Part shown: piece by piece, positions 1-8,739 of the stretch | How the letters are laid out: every line of letters begins with the position of its first letter | Numbering within the stretch: position 1 is the first letter of the stretch | Assembly (NCBI GenBank): GCA_002345825.1 | Contig: DDWD01000045.1 | Span: 1 to 25,194 of the forward strand | Reading direction: 5' to 3' | DNA: 25,194 nucleotides | From: Bacteroidales bacterium UBA2295 | Lineage (GTDB): Bacteria > Bacteroidota > Bacteroidia > Bacteroidales > Tenuifilaceae | Program-made: the position numbers and the translations under genes | Notes under the pieces: model-generated | The model's database searches: none | What the model was told of the DNA's origin: nothing | The model's input: only the letters and a program-made list of their open reading frames with translations

Positions 1-1
1 G

Positions 2-1837
2 ATTGATCTGGGCTATCAATTTGATGTTCATAATGGGGTTAATGAGATAGGGGAGGATGCTGACGGTGGTCTTTGGTTTTCATCAAATTACTTTGGTTTG
101 TTTAACGCTCCATTTCCTATAGGAATAAAATCCGATTCATCGGCAGTTCGGTTTTATGGCGAGGGGCAAGGTATCTCATCAACCCGATCTATCGGAATTT
201 ACGACGATTACAATCCTGTTCTATTCGAAATTGATGGTCGAACCTACAGCTACAATAGTATTGCTGATGAATTTGAAGCATACGTTTTCGAACCTATTGC
301 CGAATCTGAAATTGACGAAAACGAAAGTGATGCCGATTCGCTTTTCTGGCGTGCCATCAATCCCGATATTTTAACATTTTTATATGTTGCTCACCTAACC
401 GATACGGTATTGTGGTTCAGCACCGATTTGGGTATCAATCGCTATCAGCACAACGGCTATAGAAACTTCTCACAAATTCCGTCTCCCATTATTACTAGCG
501 TTAATGTATCTGATTCGGTAATATATGGCGGCACAAATTTTTTTCAGCACCAACCGTTTAACGAGAATTTTAAGGGTAACCTAGTTGACCCATCGCCAAT
601 TATTAATCATTCTCATAGGATAAGATTTGCTGACAACACGCTTACATTTAATTACGTATTGCCTTTTACCGAGGGTGTCAAGCCTAATACATACAGCTAT
701 TTTTTGGATGGTTACGACAAAGAATGGTCGGCATGGAAAGCAGAGAATAAGAAGGAGTATACGAATTTACAACCCAGGGATTACATCTTTAAAGTAAAGT
801 CGAAGAATGTATATGGGATAGTGAGTGATGCTGCTGAGTTTCATTTTACAATTCTTAGGCCTTGGTACAGGAGTTACCTTGCCTATGTGTTCTACCTAAT
901 CCTAATCATTGGTTTAGTAACACTAATTGTAATGTTCTATACCTATAGGCTGGTTCAGGAAAAAAATAAGTTGGAAGATGTTGTTCGTGAGCGTACTCAG
1001 GAGATTTTGGTTCAAAAGGAAGAGATTTTGGTTCAATCAGAACATCTAAAGGATGCCAACGATTGGATATTGGCAAAGAACACTGAGCTCGAAGAGCAAA
1101 AGTTGGAACTTGAGGCCAAGAAGAATCAGCTCGAAATTAGCGACGCCACTAAAAATAAATTTTTCAGAATCATTGCTCATGACCTTCGGAATCCCATTAG
1201 CACAGCGGTTAGTACAACCGAGTATATACTCTCGAATTTTGATAGTGCCGAAAACGATTCGATTAAAGCATTTTTAGAGAAACTACATCGGCTTTCGCTC
1301 ACTACGTACAGTTTGCTCGAAAATCTGCTCGATTGGTCATCAAGCCAAATGGGCGAGATACGCTATAATCCCATTCGGGTTGAACTCAGCTTTATGGTTA
1401 CCGATAGCATTGATTTAGTGAAGAGCATGATTGATGCCAAGGGGATACAAGTAAACCTCGATTTGCCCGAAACCCTTGAGGTATTTGCTGATGAGAACAT
1501 GCTGCGAACCGTAATAAGAAACCTAATATCAAACGCTGTAAAGTTTACTCCCGATAATGGATCTATAAAAATATCGGCAACCGAAAAGGGTGAATACTGT
1601 GAACTTAGCGTGGAAGATAACGGTGTGGGAATAACAGAGGAGAATCTTACAAATCTTTTTAAAATTGATAGGGATTATAAAACCCTTGGTACTCACAACG
1701 AGCGAGGGGCAGGGCTTGGGCTAATTATTTGCCAAGAGTTTGTTGAGCAAAATGGTGGAAAAATATTGGTTGAGAGTAAGCTTGGGAAGGGTAGCAAGTT
1801 TACCATTACCGTGAAGCTGGCCGAAATGATCGGTTAA
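2..1837 (+). CDS. Propeller-type sensor histidine kinase, 5' end outside window
   Basis: Membrane sensor kinase; 611 residues are visible and the reading frame is open to the left edge, so the start lies upstream. The first visible residues contain an E-D-x-D-G-G-L-W-F-S pattern typical of two-component regulator propeller blades. A Y_Y_Y-like beta domain follows (about 590-855), then one transmembrane helix (about 870-950), a glutamate/lysine-rich coiled coil (960-1150), HisKA with the phospho-acceptor His codon at 1178-1180 (context IIAHDLRNP), and a HATPase domain with N box (NLISNAVKF), G1 (DNGVGI) and G2 (GAGLGL). It stops after the ATPase domain. It therefore lacks the receiver and AraC output domains of the classical Bacteroides hybrid systems, and an unlinked response regulator is expected. 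The last four bases overlap the end of the convergent glycosyltransferase gene. Kinase identity is secure; the ligand is unknown. Confidence 0.93.
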   Translation: MDLGYQFDVHNGVNEIGEDADGGLWFSSNYFGLFNAPFPIGIKSDSSAVRFYGEGQGISSTRSIGIYDDYNPVLFEIDGRTYSYNSIADEFEAYVFEPIAESEIDENESDADSLFWRAINPDILTFLYVAHLTDTVLWFSTDLGINRYQHNGYRNFSQIPSPIITSVNVSDSVIYGGTNFFQHQPFNENFKGNLVDPSPIINHSHRIRFADNTLTFNYVLPFTEGVKPNTYSYFLDGYDKEWSAWKAENKKEYTNLQPRDYIFKVKSKNVYGIVSDAAEFHFTILRPWYRSYLAYVFYLILIIGLVTLIVMFYTYRLVQEKNKLEDVVRERTQEILVQKEEILVQSEHLKDANDWILAKNTELEEQKLELEAKKNQLEISDATKNKFFRIIAHDLRNPISTAVSTTEYILSNFDSAENDSIKAFLEKLHRLSLTTYSLLENLLDWSSSQMGEIRYNPIRVELSFMVTDSIDLVKSMIDAKGIQVNLDLPETLEVFADENMLRTVIRNLISNAVKFTPDNGSIKISATEKGEYCELSVEDNGVGITEENLTNLFKIDRDYKTLGTHNERGAGLGLIICQEFVEQNGGKILVESKLGKGSKFTITVKLAEMIG

Positions 1838-2856
1838 CGGAAAACAGAAGGTAGGTCAGAGTATTTTCTGCGCATTCTCACAAAAAACTGAAAGATAATG
1901 CTGTGTGGGTACAGCGAAATTTTTGGATTTTTAAATGCTCTCCGTTTCCTAATAATTCTTGGACTGTTTTTGTAGAAGTGCAAATGAGCCTTAAGGACCG
2001 AGAGAACAAATGCTGGCTTACCGGTTACTAAATATCCACCTGCTGCTAAACCATCAAGTATAAGCCTGAATAGTAGAACGGGAATAAGCGATAACCGCGA
2101 AAGGTTTTTTAGCAGCATCGACAGGTTGTTGCGGTGGTTAAAGTAAACCTTACGGGGACTGTTGCTGGCAAGCGTTCCTCCGCCCACGTGGTAAGCAACC
2201 GATTGTGGCACGCACCAGATGCTGTAGCCCTGCCGTTTTAATCGCCAGCAAAGGTCAATCTCCTCCATATGAGCAAAGAAATCATCATCTAATCCACCGG
2301 CGTTCCAGTATTCACTTGCCCTTACCATTAGGCATGCTCCAGTGGCCCAAAAAATTTCCTGAATGGAGTTGTATTGTCCTTTGTCTTCCTCAGTAACATT
2401 TAAAATTCTGCCCCGGCAAAATGGGTAGCCAAACATATCTAAGTATCCACCTGCAGCCCCGGCATACTCAAATTCGTTGGGCTTGCTGTAGTTTAGCATT
2501 TTGGGCATGCAGGCAGCAGCGTTTGGAGTGCTCTCCATAAAGTTTGCCATGGGCTCCAACCACCCTTTTGGAACATCTATATCGGAATTGAGTAGTATAT
2601 AATAATCGGTATTAACCTGTTTTAGGGCTCTGTTGTAGCCACCAGTAAAACCATAATTTTTATCGAGTTCAATTATCCTTAACGTTTCAAAGGTTTGCTT
2701 AACCCAATCAACCGAACTATCGGTGGAGCCGTTGTCGGCCACAATTACCTCTACCTTTACGTTGGGCACAGCCGAATTGGCAACCACCCCAGCGAGAAAT
2801 TGCTCAAGGTAATGTTTCCCGTTCCAGTTCAAAATAACTATTGCTATGCTCCTCAT
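1834..2856 (-). CDS. Family 2 glycosyltransferase
   Basis: GT-A fold transferase of 340 residues that probably adds a sugar to a cell-surface polysaccharide or lipid-linked glycan. The N-terminal strand VILNWNG, the nucleotide-binding ADNGST (40-45), the metal-binding NSDID (90-94) and the acceptor-side motif HMEEIDLCWR (196-205) are the standard landmarks of the WbbL/rhamnosyltransferase-like GT2 group. A hydrophobic stretch near 253-275 and a basic C-terminus suggest membrane association. It is the last gene of a four-gene operon and starts 5 bases after the acyltransferase stop. Its stop codon overlaps the stop of the convergent kinase through a shared TTAA. Donor and acceptor sugars cannot be deduced. 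Confidence 0.92.
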   Translation of the reverse strand: MRSIAIVILNWNGKHYLEQFLAGVVANSAVPNVKVEVIVADNGSTDSSVDWVKQTFETLRIIELDKNYGFTGGYNRALKQVNTDYYILLNSDIDVPKGWLEPMANFMESTPNAAACMPKMLNYSKPNEFEYAGAAGGYLDMFGYPFCRGRILNVTEEDKGQYNSIQEIFWATGACLMVRASEYWNAGGLDDDFFAHMEEIDLCWRLKRQGYSIWCVPQSVAYHVGGGTLASNSPRKVYFNHRNNLSMLLKNLSRLSLIPVLLFRLILDGLAAGGYLVTGKPAFVLSVLKAHLHFYKNSPRIIRKRRAFKNPKISLYPHSIIFQFFVRMRRKYSDLPSVFR

Positions 2857-2861
2857 TGTGC

Positions 2862-3752
2862 CTATAGTGTTGGGGTTTCTGATTTTGGTTTATGTTTCCA
2901 GCGGCGATGAGACCACAGCCAGAATTCTGGTTTTTCGTTGATTTGTTTCTCGAGCCTGCGGGTATGCATCTCGGTAAGTTCGTATTCTTTTAGCAAACGT
3001 GGATTATCCGTTATTAATTCAAAATCAACTTCGTAATAACCTCTGCGGATTTTTTTCATATTGCAGAAGTAGACCGGAAGATCGAATTTTTGTGCAATCT
3101 TCTCGATTCCGAGGTACACAGGGGTGTCCTGATTTAAGAATTTAGTCCAGTACTGAATGTGTTTGGCTGGTGGAGTTTGGTCGCCAACAAGGCCCAGCAA
3201 AAAGGGTTGCCCTTTCTTATTACAATCAACAATGGCCCTTAAGGTATCTTTCATTGGTACAGGGATACCCCCAAATCGCTTTCGGGTATTGTTCATCATC
3301 ACCTCAAAATGCTCATTCGATAAGGGTTTATATACTCCCAAGGAGGCATGCTGTACATGTTTTCCAATAAGCCCAAATAGTTCCCAATTGCCATAGTGAC
3401 CGCTTACAAGTATTGCACTTTTGCCCTCAGCGTAAATTTTATGAAAAACCTCCAGGTTATTAAATCTACAACGATTCAAGGCATTTTGCTTTTTGGCGTG
3501 AAGCAAATAGAAATTTTCGAAAAACAGATCGCAAAGGTGACGATAGTAGGCCTTCTCGATGCTAATAATTTCAGCAATATCTTTGTTAGGAAATGAGTTG
3601 ATTAGGTTTTTCCTAACAATCTTACGGCGATACCCAGCCAAATGGTAGATAGCTATAAACGTAGTATTCGATAGCACAAATATTAGCCTATTTGGAATTT
3701 GGGCAATTAGCCAAGTAAATCCATAAAAAAGGCTGAAAAGGATTTTGCTCAT
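2862..3752 (-). CDS. LpxL/HtrB-family lysophospholipid (lipid A) acyltransferase
   Basis: Inner-membrane acyltransferase of 296 residues, predicted to transfer a fatty acyl chain to a lipid A precursor or another lysolipid. An N-terminal hydrophobic segment (about 5-35) precedes the catalytic H-X4-E motif, His119 to Glu124 within SGHYGNWE. GDQTPP (190-195) and the C-terminal WLWSHRRWK (278-286) are both family signatures. The length fits the family. It lies 11 bases after the IMPase-like gene and 5 bases before the glycosyltransferase, so the operon pairs lipid A-type acylation with glycan assembly. The specific acyl donor and position are not determinable, so no gene symbol is given. Confidence 0.92.
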   Translation of the reverse strand: MSKILFSLFYGFTWLIAQIPNRLIFVLSNTTFIAIYHLAGYRRKIVRKNLINSFPNKDIAEIISIEKAYYRHLCDLFFENFYLLHAKKQNALNRCRFNNLEVFHKIYAEGKSAILVSGHYGNWELFGLIGKHVQHASLGVYKPLSNEHFEVMMNNTRKRFGGIPVPMKDTLRAIVDCNKKGQPFLLGLVGDQTPPAKHIQYWTKFLNQDTPVYLGIEKIAQKFDLPVYFCNMKKIRRGYYEVDFELITDNPRLLKEYELTEMHTRRLEKQINEKPEFWLWSHRRWKHKPKSETPTL

Positions 3753-3763
3753 TGAGTCTCAAT

Positions 3764-4561
3764 TTATCTTTTTGACATATAGTTCGAAACGATTTCGAGA
3801 AAAGGTTTAAAAACCTTGCTGTTAGCCGCTATTATTTCTTTCCCAAATATATGATTAGCTCCCCCGCCAAAGTCGGATACTTTACCGCCAGCTTGCTCAA
3901 CAATAAATGCTCCGGCAGCCACATCCCACGGTTGTAGGCTGTACTCGTAAAAAGCTTCGAAACGCCCACAGGCCACGTAGGCCAGATCAGTAGCTGCTGA
4001 GCCCAATCGGCGTAGGCCGTGTGAGTACCGCATAAAATGCTCCATCGATTGCATAAACGGCTCAATACGATCGTAATCGTAGTATGGGAAACCGGTGGCA
4101 ATCAGCGCATCGTTCACGTTGCCTATATCGGATACACGAATTTCATTGCCATTCATATACGCTTTTCCGTTTCCCCAAGCATAGAAACATTCGTCAAGGG
4201 TAACCTCGTAAATTACACCCAGTAATAGCTTTTGGTTGTCCATAAGGGCAATGCTAATGGCGTAGGGAGGGAGTCCGTGGATAAAGTTGGTAGTACCATC
4301 CAACGGGTCAATTATCCAGTTTAGCCCATCGGGTTTTTGTTCTCCAGTGCCTTCCTCGGCAATAAACCCTGCTTCGGGTAAAATTTTGTGCAGCCCGTCA
4401 ACAATTCTCAGTTCCGACTCCTTATCTACATACGACACAAAATCGTGAAGTCCTTTGGTTTCTACCTTATCGATGCTGAAATGTTTGCGCTGCTGGCGGA
4501 TGAAATTGCCAGTGGTAGTGGCCAACTCAACAACCTGTTTACAAGTGTTTTCGAGGTTCAT
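3764..4561 (-). CDS. suhB: Inositol-monophosphatase family phosphatase (SuhB-like)
   Basis: Mg2+-dependent phosphatase of the FIG superfamily, 265 residues. Metal-binding motifs are all present: EE at 69-70, DPLDGT at 85-90, and the C-terminal WDVAAG at 212-217. The protein starts at an ATG with no signal peptide, so it is cytoplasmic. It lies 10 bases downstream of mtaB and 11 bases upstream of the acyltransferase. The SuhB label is by family resemblance. The true substrate could be inositol phosphate, another sugar phosphate or a nucleotide phosphate, and members of this family also act in rRNA maturation. Family assignment is firm, substrate is not. Confidence 0.9.
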   Translation of the reverse strand: MNLENTCKQVVELATTTGNFIRQQRKHFSIDKVETKGLHDFVSYVDKESELRIVDGLHKILPEAGFIAEEGTGEQKPDGLNWIIDPLDGTTNFIHGLPPYAISIALMDNQKLLLGVIYEVTLDECFYAWGNGKAYMNGNEIRVSDIGNVNDALIATGFPYYDYDRIEPFMQSMEHFMRYSHGLRRLGSAATDLAYVACGRFEAFYEYSLQPWDVAAGAFIVEQAGGKVSDFGGGANHIFGKEIIAANSKVFKPFLEIVSNYMSKR

Positions 4562-4571
4562 ATTGTAGGTT

Positions 4572-5876
4572 TTAGTCTATTATCATTGCTTTGCAATTAC
4601 CATCATCGCTAAGCTCGGTTAGCTTCACATTCACAATTTGTCCAACCAACCTTTTGCTGTAAGGGTGTTCAACCTTGATGTAATTTTTTGTAAAGCCGGT
4701 TATCATACCATTCTTCTGAGTTGATTCAAATAGCACTTGATTGGTCTTGCCTATGTTTTGTCGATAAAACGCAAGGTGTAAATCATCGGAAAGGTTATGA
4801 AGAGCCTTTACCCGTTCGTTTACCACTTTCGATTTTACCTTATTGCTAAAAGAAGCAGCCGGTGTGTTGGGGCGCTCCGAGTATGGGAAAATATGCAGGA
4901 ACGATGGATTTAACCTTTGCAAAAGGTTGTATGTTGTTGTAAAATCTTCGTCGGTTTCGCCTGGGAATCCTACAATTACATCAATCCCTATGAATGAGTT
5001 GGGAATGGACTGCTTAATCCGGGTAATCTTATCGGCAAAAAGGGAAGTGTTATAACGCCGTTTCATTAGCTTTAGCACGTTATCGGAACCCGACTGCAAG
5101 GGTATGTGAAAATGGGGTAAAAATTTTGTTGATGTGGCTACAAAGGCAATAACCTCATCGGATATTAGGTTGGGTTCAATGGACGAAATTCTGTAACGCT
5201 CTATACCATCAACCTCTTCGAGGGCTTTTAGCAAATCGATAAATTTTTCGTCAGTGGTTCGACCAAAATCCCCTGTATTTACTCCAGTTAGTATTATCTC
5301 CTTTATTCCGCTGGCGGCAATCTGTTGGGCTTCCTCAATTACTTTTTTTATTGGTAGATTTCGGCTTTTCCCTCTAGCCAAAGGTATTGTACAATATGTA
5401 CAGTGGTAGTCGCATCCATCCTGCACCTTAAGGAAAGAGCGAGTTCTGTCGCCCGATGAGTATGCTGGGAAGATATCGTTTATTGCATCCACATCGCAGC
5501 TGTAAATCCTTGCCTGTGATTTTTTTGTTGTATCACCAATGTATTGTGGCAGATTTCCCTTTTCCGAAGCCCCTAACACCAGATCGACGCCCTCCAAGTT
5601 TGCAATTTCTTGGGGTTTTAGCTGGGCATAGCAGCCCACTACAGCTACAAAAGCATTGGGCGATTGCTTTATAAACTTTTTAATTGCCTGTCGGCATTTC
5701 TTGTCGGCGTGTTCGGTTACCGAGCAGGTGTTAATTACATACACATCGGCCTGGGCCGAGGGTGCAACCCTCTCAAACCCCATCTCATCGAATTGGCGGG
5801 CAATGGTTGATGTTTCGGAAAAGTTTAGCTTACAGCCTAGGGTGTAAAAAGCCACCCTTTTTTTATCGCTTAACAT
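4572..5876 (-). CDS. mtaB: tRNA N6-threonylcarbamoyladenosine (t6A37) methylthiotransferase MtaB
   Basis: Radical-SAM enzyme of 434 residues that adds a methylthio group to t6A at tRNA position 37, near the codon-reading loop. The UPF0004 domain supplies Cys15 (YTLGCKLN), Cys51 (NTCSVT) and Cys82 (VGCYAQ) for one Fe-S cluster. The radical-SAM domain supplies C155-x3-C159-x2-C162 in QDGCDYHCTYC. A short TRAM-like C-terminal segment follows. The YTLGCKLN and TCSVT-x-x-ADKKCRQ context matches MtaB rather than MiaB or RimO. It is the first gene of the operon continuing into the IMPase, acyltransferase and glycosyltransferase genes. A -7-like TAACTTTG lies 26 bases upstream of the start. Confidence 0.95.
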   Translation of the reverse strand: MLSDKKRVAFYTLGCKLNFSETSTIARQFDEMGFERVAPSAQADVYVINTCSVTEHADKKCRQAIKKFIKQSPNAFVAVVGCYAQLKPQEIANLEGVDLVLGASEKGNLPQYIGDTTKKSQARIYSCDVDAINDIFPAYSSGDRTRSFLKVQDGCDYHCTYCTIPLARGKSRNLPIKKVIEEAQQIAASGIKEIILTGVNTGDFGRTTDEKFIDLLKALEEVDGIERYRISSIEPNLISDEVIAFVATSTKFLPHFHIPLQSGSDNVLKLMKRRYNTSLFADKITRIKQSIPNSFIGIDVIVGFPGETDEDFTTTYNLLQRLNPSFLHIFPYSERPNTPAASFSNKVKSKVVNERVKALHNLSDDLHLAFYRQNIGKTNQVLFESTQKNGMITGFTKNYIKVEHPYSKRLVGQIVNVKLTELSDDGNCKAMIID

Positions 5877-5902
5877 TATGTTGGATTTCTGAAAAAACTT
5901 TG

Positions 5903-5910
5903 CAAAGTTA
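5903..5910 (-). promoter_or_regulatory. Putative -7 promoter element for the mtaB operon
   Basis: On the minus strand the octamer reads TAACTTTG, an exact match to the Bacteroidota primary-sigma -7 consensus TAnnTTTG. It implies transcription starting about 20 bases before the mtaB ATG. No convincing TTG -33 element is seen at the expected distance, so this is a candidate only. Confidence 0.45.
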
Positions 5911-6007
5911 CAAAAAAAGGTACACTAGGTAGAGACCACGCTAAAGACGTAAGCATTAATTATTGTTAACAAGTAACGTTGGACACAATTTTTGTAAGGA
6001 GCAGATG

Positions 6008-6694
6008 CTATTCTACTTGAAGTTCCCTAATGTTTTTCTCGAACTGAGGTGAGTCGAAGGTGGGTTTGTAATTAAGATTAGGAACAATTTCACCTGTCAC
6101 AATATTAATGTAACCCTTTACAAACTGAGCTGGCAGCAGATATACCTCATCCATGTTGTCGTTAAGTTCCGGGAGCAATGTGCTAAAAATCTGTTCAACA
6201 TTCACAACCGTTCTTACGTTGGAGATAATTTGGGTGTACTTGTTGTAGATATCCTTTGAGAAAGCCAAAACAACAATGATACTACCAAATTGCTTGCGTA
6301 AATTGTATTTGTATATCAGATCAAGCCTATCGTTGGTAACGGGTTCGGCTGTTTTGTAGAACGAGTCGGCAAACCTAAACCCCTCTCTACAGATGGTGTC
6401 GGCAATCTCTTGGTCGCGGGTATAGTGTACAAATACCTCCTCGTTGTCGAGGTTACTAAACATAAAGTTTTGTACCTCTCTGTCGAGCAGTTTATTAGGC
6501 TTTAGGAGTGATTCGTAGGGGAAGGATTTTAGCTTATTGATTAAAAAGTCAATCTCTTCGCGGCTCGAGAAATTTTGAAGGCTGAGCTGTTGTTTCAATA
6601 GGGAATCAATACGATTGTCCTTACGTCTTAACTTAATATGAAGGTAAACAACATAAGCAGCTAAACAAACTATTATCCCAAATTCAACGCCCAT
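6008..6694 (-). CDS. Membrane-anchored protein of unknown function, possible ADP-ribosyltransferase-like fold
   Basis: A 228-residue protein starting at ATG 6692-6694. One N-terminal hydrophobic helix (about 5-21) is followed by a basic KLRRKDNR stretch, which suggests an N-out, C-in anchor, then a helical linker to about residue 75. The soluble part contains VFVHYTRD at 87-94, IxxEGF around 101-106, a strand SIIVVLAF at 138-145, and PAQFVKGYI at 188-196. A His-Tyr-Thr strand, a following I-x-x-x-G turn and a late strand ending in 'V-x-G-Y-I' are reminiscent of H-Y-E-type ADP-ribosyltransferase folds such as KptA/PARP-like proteins. That is a pattern impression, not a family match. It is monocistronic and divergent from the PepSY gene. 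Confidence 0.75.
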   Translation of the reverse strand: MGVEFGIIVCLAAYVVYLHIKLRRKDNRIDSLLKQQLSLQNFSSREEIDFLINKLKSFPYESLLKPNKLLDREVQNFMFSNLDNEEVFVHYTRDQEIADTICREGFRFADSFYKTAEPVTNDRLDLIYKYNLRKQFGSIIVVLAFSKDIYNKYTQIISNVRTVVNVEQIFSTLLPELNDNMDEVYLLPAQFVKGYINIVTGEIVPNLNYKPTFDSPQFEKNIRELQVE

Positions 6695-6810
6695 CCGCTG
6701 TAATCAATTTTTATAAAAAATTCAGTTAGTCTATGCAATTTAGAAACAATTTCTTAAGAATCTAAATTTTGGAGCGATAAACTTATGGTATGCTATTCAA
6801 ATATCAACTA

Positions 6811-6830
6811 TTTGTAACATTTGTTACAAA
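6811..6830. promoter_or_regulatory. CRP/FNR-type operator palindrome upstream of the PepSY gene
   Basis: A perfect inverted repeat of two 9-base arms, TTTGTAACA and TGTTACAAA, with a TT spacer. The core TGTAA-N6-TTACA has exactly the geometry of CRP/FNR-superfamily operators (TGTnA-N6-TnACA). It lies 47 bases before the PepSY start and 116 bases before the divergent 6694 start. A closely similar 16-mer lies at 24840-24855, upstream of the TPR kinase. The regulator is not encoded in this window. Confidence 0.6.
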
Positions 6831-6877
6831 TGGTTTACTATATCCTAATATTTTTGCAGTGTTCAATCTGTTTTACA

Positions 6878-8425
6878 ATGAGTAGTATTTATAAAGGGTT
6901 TAAAAAGTATCATAAATGGTTAGGAGTTGTTCTGGCCTTCTTCTTCATCCTTTTTGCCCTCTCGGGCATTGTGCTTAACCATAGGGCAACTTTTTCTGAG
7001 GTTGATATCAGCAGAGGTTGGTTGCCCAAAGAGTATAGGTACAACAATTGGAACAATGCCGCCGTTAGGGGGATAGTGCGGCTTAGCAACGACTCGCTAC
7101 TTTTATACGGAAATGTGGGCGTTTGGCGTACCGATATCAATTTTAATGCTTTTGATGATTTTAATACGGGTTTCCCCAAGGGTATTGATAATAGGAAAAT
7201 AGCCGACCTACACGTTACTGCCAATGGGGATATTTTTGCCGCAACCCTATTTGGGTTGTACAGAAATATCAACCAAAAATGGCAAAAAGTTAGCCTGCCC
7301 ATTAATGAGGAGCGAATGGTTGCTCTGGAGCAACGTGGCGATAGCCTTATTGTGATGAGCCGCTCGTACCTTTTGTTGGCTTTAAAGGATGATAGTTTTA
7401 ACCATTTTGAGAAAATTCCCTTGCTTGCACCCAAAGACGAGGAGAAACGGGTTAGCTTGTTTAAAACCATATGGTTTATCCATAGCGGGAAGATTTGGGG
7501 GACTACAGGAAAGCTAATTGTTGATATTGGCGGTATTGCAATGATTTTGCTCTCACTAACAGGTTTGTTTTACTTTTTTGCGCCCAAGCTGCTTAGGAAG
7601 ATTAAAGGTAGATTTAAGTTGCGAGGTAGAGTTAAACGGCTAAACCGGTGGTCGTACAAATGGCACCTAAATGTGGGCGTTTTTGCCGCTATCCTTCTGC
7701 TTGTGGTTACTGCAACCGGAATGTTTTTGCGTCCACCGCTGCTAATTCCCATTGCTAGCAAAACGGTTAAGCCCATAAAAGGCTCCGTGCTCGACGATTC
7801 AAACTTTTGGAGCGATAATTTGCGCGATATTATTTACGACTCGGAACTAAAGTTTTTTTTGCTGGCCACCAACGAAGGAATTTATGCCCTGTCGCCCTGC
7901 CTTAGGGATGCACCCGTAAAGTTTGCGCTACAACCTCCTGTTAGCGTTATGGGTATTAACGTATTTTGGAAAGAGAATGGTCGTTACGTTGTAGGGTCGT
8001 TTAGCGGCCTTTACCGTTGGAACCCTTTTCAGCATCACTTGTCAAACTACTTAACTGGACAGCAGGTTAAGCCACACTCTACGCTTAGCTCACCTTTTGG
8101 TAATTTGGCAGTTGCCGGAGGGGCAAGGCAGGATAGTTCAGAGAACATATTTTTCGATTATAACAATGGTGCATTTACGCTTTCTCTTGAAAATCCATTA
8201 CCTGCTATGCCCCGAGCATTGGTCGACCAATCTGGTATGTCGCTTTGGAACCTTGCGCTTGAGGTGCATACATGGCGTATTCTAAACTTTGCCCTAAGCA
8301 GTTTCTATATTTTAGTTGTCCCTCTGGCTGGACTCTTGGGGATAGTAATTGTTATAACTGGTATATGGATGTGGATTATTAGGTATCGAAATAGACGAAA
8401 ACTGAAAGGAAATGAAAGTAATTGA
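6878..8425 (+). CDS. PepSY-associated transmembrane protein with extracytoplasmic propeller-like loops
   Basis: Inner-membrane protein of 515 residues of the PepSY_TM type, a group often linked to iron or heme uptake and to transmembrane redox. The start at ATG 6878 is chosen because the protein then opens with the family-typical YHKWLGV before helix 1 (about 15-33). Upstream in-frame starts at 6821 and 6830 would overlap the operator palindrome. Helix 2 is at about 214-237, helix 3 at about 264-285 after RWSYKWHLNVG, and helix 4 at about 471-500. The two large loops contain short repeats such as NGDIFAATLFGLYR and RYVVGSFSGLYRW that look like beta-propeller blades. The 3' end overlaps the cupin gene by 14 bases, so the two are probably co-expressed. 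Confidence 0.85.
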   Translation: MSSIYKGFKKYHKWLGVVLAFFFILFALSGIVLNHRATFSEVDISRGWLPKEYRYNNWNNAAVRGIVRLSNDSLLLYGNVGVWRTDINFNAFDDFNTGFPKGIDNRKIADLHVTANGDIFAATLFGLYRNINQKWQKVSLPINEERMVALEQRGDSLIVMSRSYLLLALKDDSFNHFEKIPLLAPKDEEKRVSLFKTIWFIHSGKIWGTTGKLIVDIGGIAMILLSLTGLFYFFAPKLLRKIKGRFKLRGRVKRLNRWSYKWHLNVGVFAAILLLVVTATGMFLRPPLLIPIASKTVKPIKGSVLDDSNFWSDNLRDIIYDSELKFFLLATNEGIYALSPCLRDAPVKFALQPPVSVMGINVFWKENGRYVVGSFSGLYRWNPFQHHLSNYLTGQQVKPHSTLSSPFGNLAVAGGARQDSSENIFFDYNNGAFTLSLENPLPAMPRALVDQSGMSLWNLALEVHTWRILNFALSSFYILVVPLAGLLGIVIVITGIWMWIIRYRNRRKLKGNESN

Positions 8426-8723
8426 GCTAGCAAAAGCTGAAAAAGTGCCCTTTAACCTCGATGGGCGTAAAATGTTTGTCGATCAAAGGGTAGAAATTAT
8501 TCACCTAACCCTTGGAGAGGGCGAGGTGCTCGAAAAGCATACCAACCCTTTTGATGTGGCCATTTATATACTCGAAGGCGAAGGTGTAGTAGAAACTGAT
8601 GTGGAATCAGCTTGCGTTATGAAAGATTTTTGCGTTGAAATTAAGGCAGGAACTCCCCGTGGAGTTATAAATACTTCATCAAACAAGCTTAGGCTTTTGG
8701 TGGTTAAAATCTTTGACAGGTAG
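8412..8723 (+). CDS. Small single-domain cupin protein
   Basis: A 103-residue cytoplasmic protein of one conserved beta-barrel (cupin_2-like). The first motif is represented by LGEGEVLEKHTNPFDVAIYILEG broken over residues 36-58, with a single candidate metal ligand His in EKHTN. The second motif is GTPRGVINTS (77-86), where the usual metal-binding His is replaced by Arg/Gly. It may therefore bind a small ligand or metal atypically rather than act as a dioxygenase. The start ATG lies inside the end of the PepSY gene (14-base overlap), which points to translational coupling. Its role with the PepSY protein is unknown. Confidence 0.85.
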   Translation: MKVIELAKAEKVPFNLDGRKMFVDQRVEIIHLTLGEGEVLEKHTNPFDVAIYILEGEGVVETDVESACVMKDFCVEIKAGTPRGVINTSSNKLRLLVVKIFDR

Positions 8724-8739
8724 TAACCCTACCTTTTAG

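Noticed and set aside
2681..2693. TAACGTTTCAAAG, resembling one LytTR-type box
   Set aside because: Single copy, inside the glycosyltransferase coding region, opposite in orientation to the three pairs, with no second box 21 bases away.
5963..5972. TTGTTAACAA palindrome in the gap before mtaB
   Set aside because: A 10-base palindrome is expected by chance in AT-rich DNA. It does not match the other operators and lies far from the mtaB -7 element.
6910..7470. A 186-codon minus-strand frame inside the PepSY gene
   Set aside because: Antisense shadow of a convincing membrane protein; basic, low-information product without family features.
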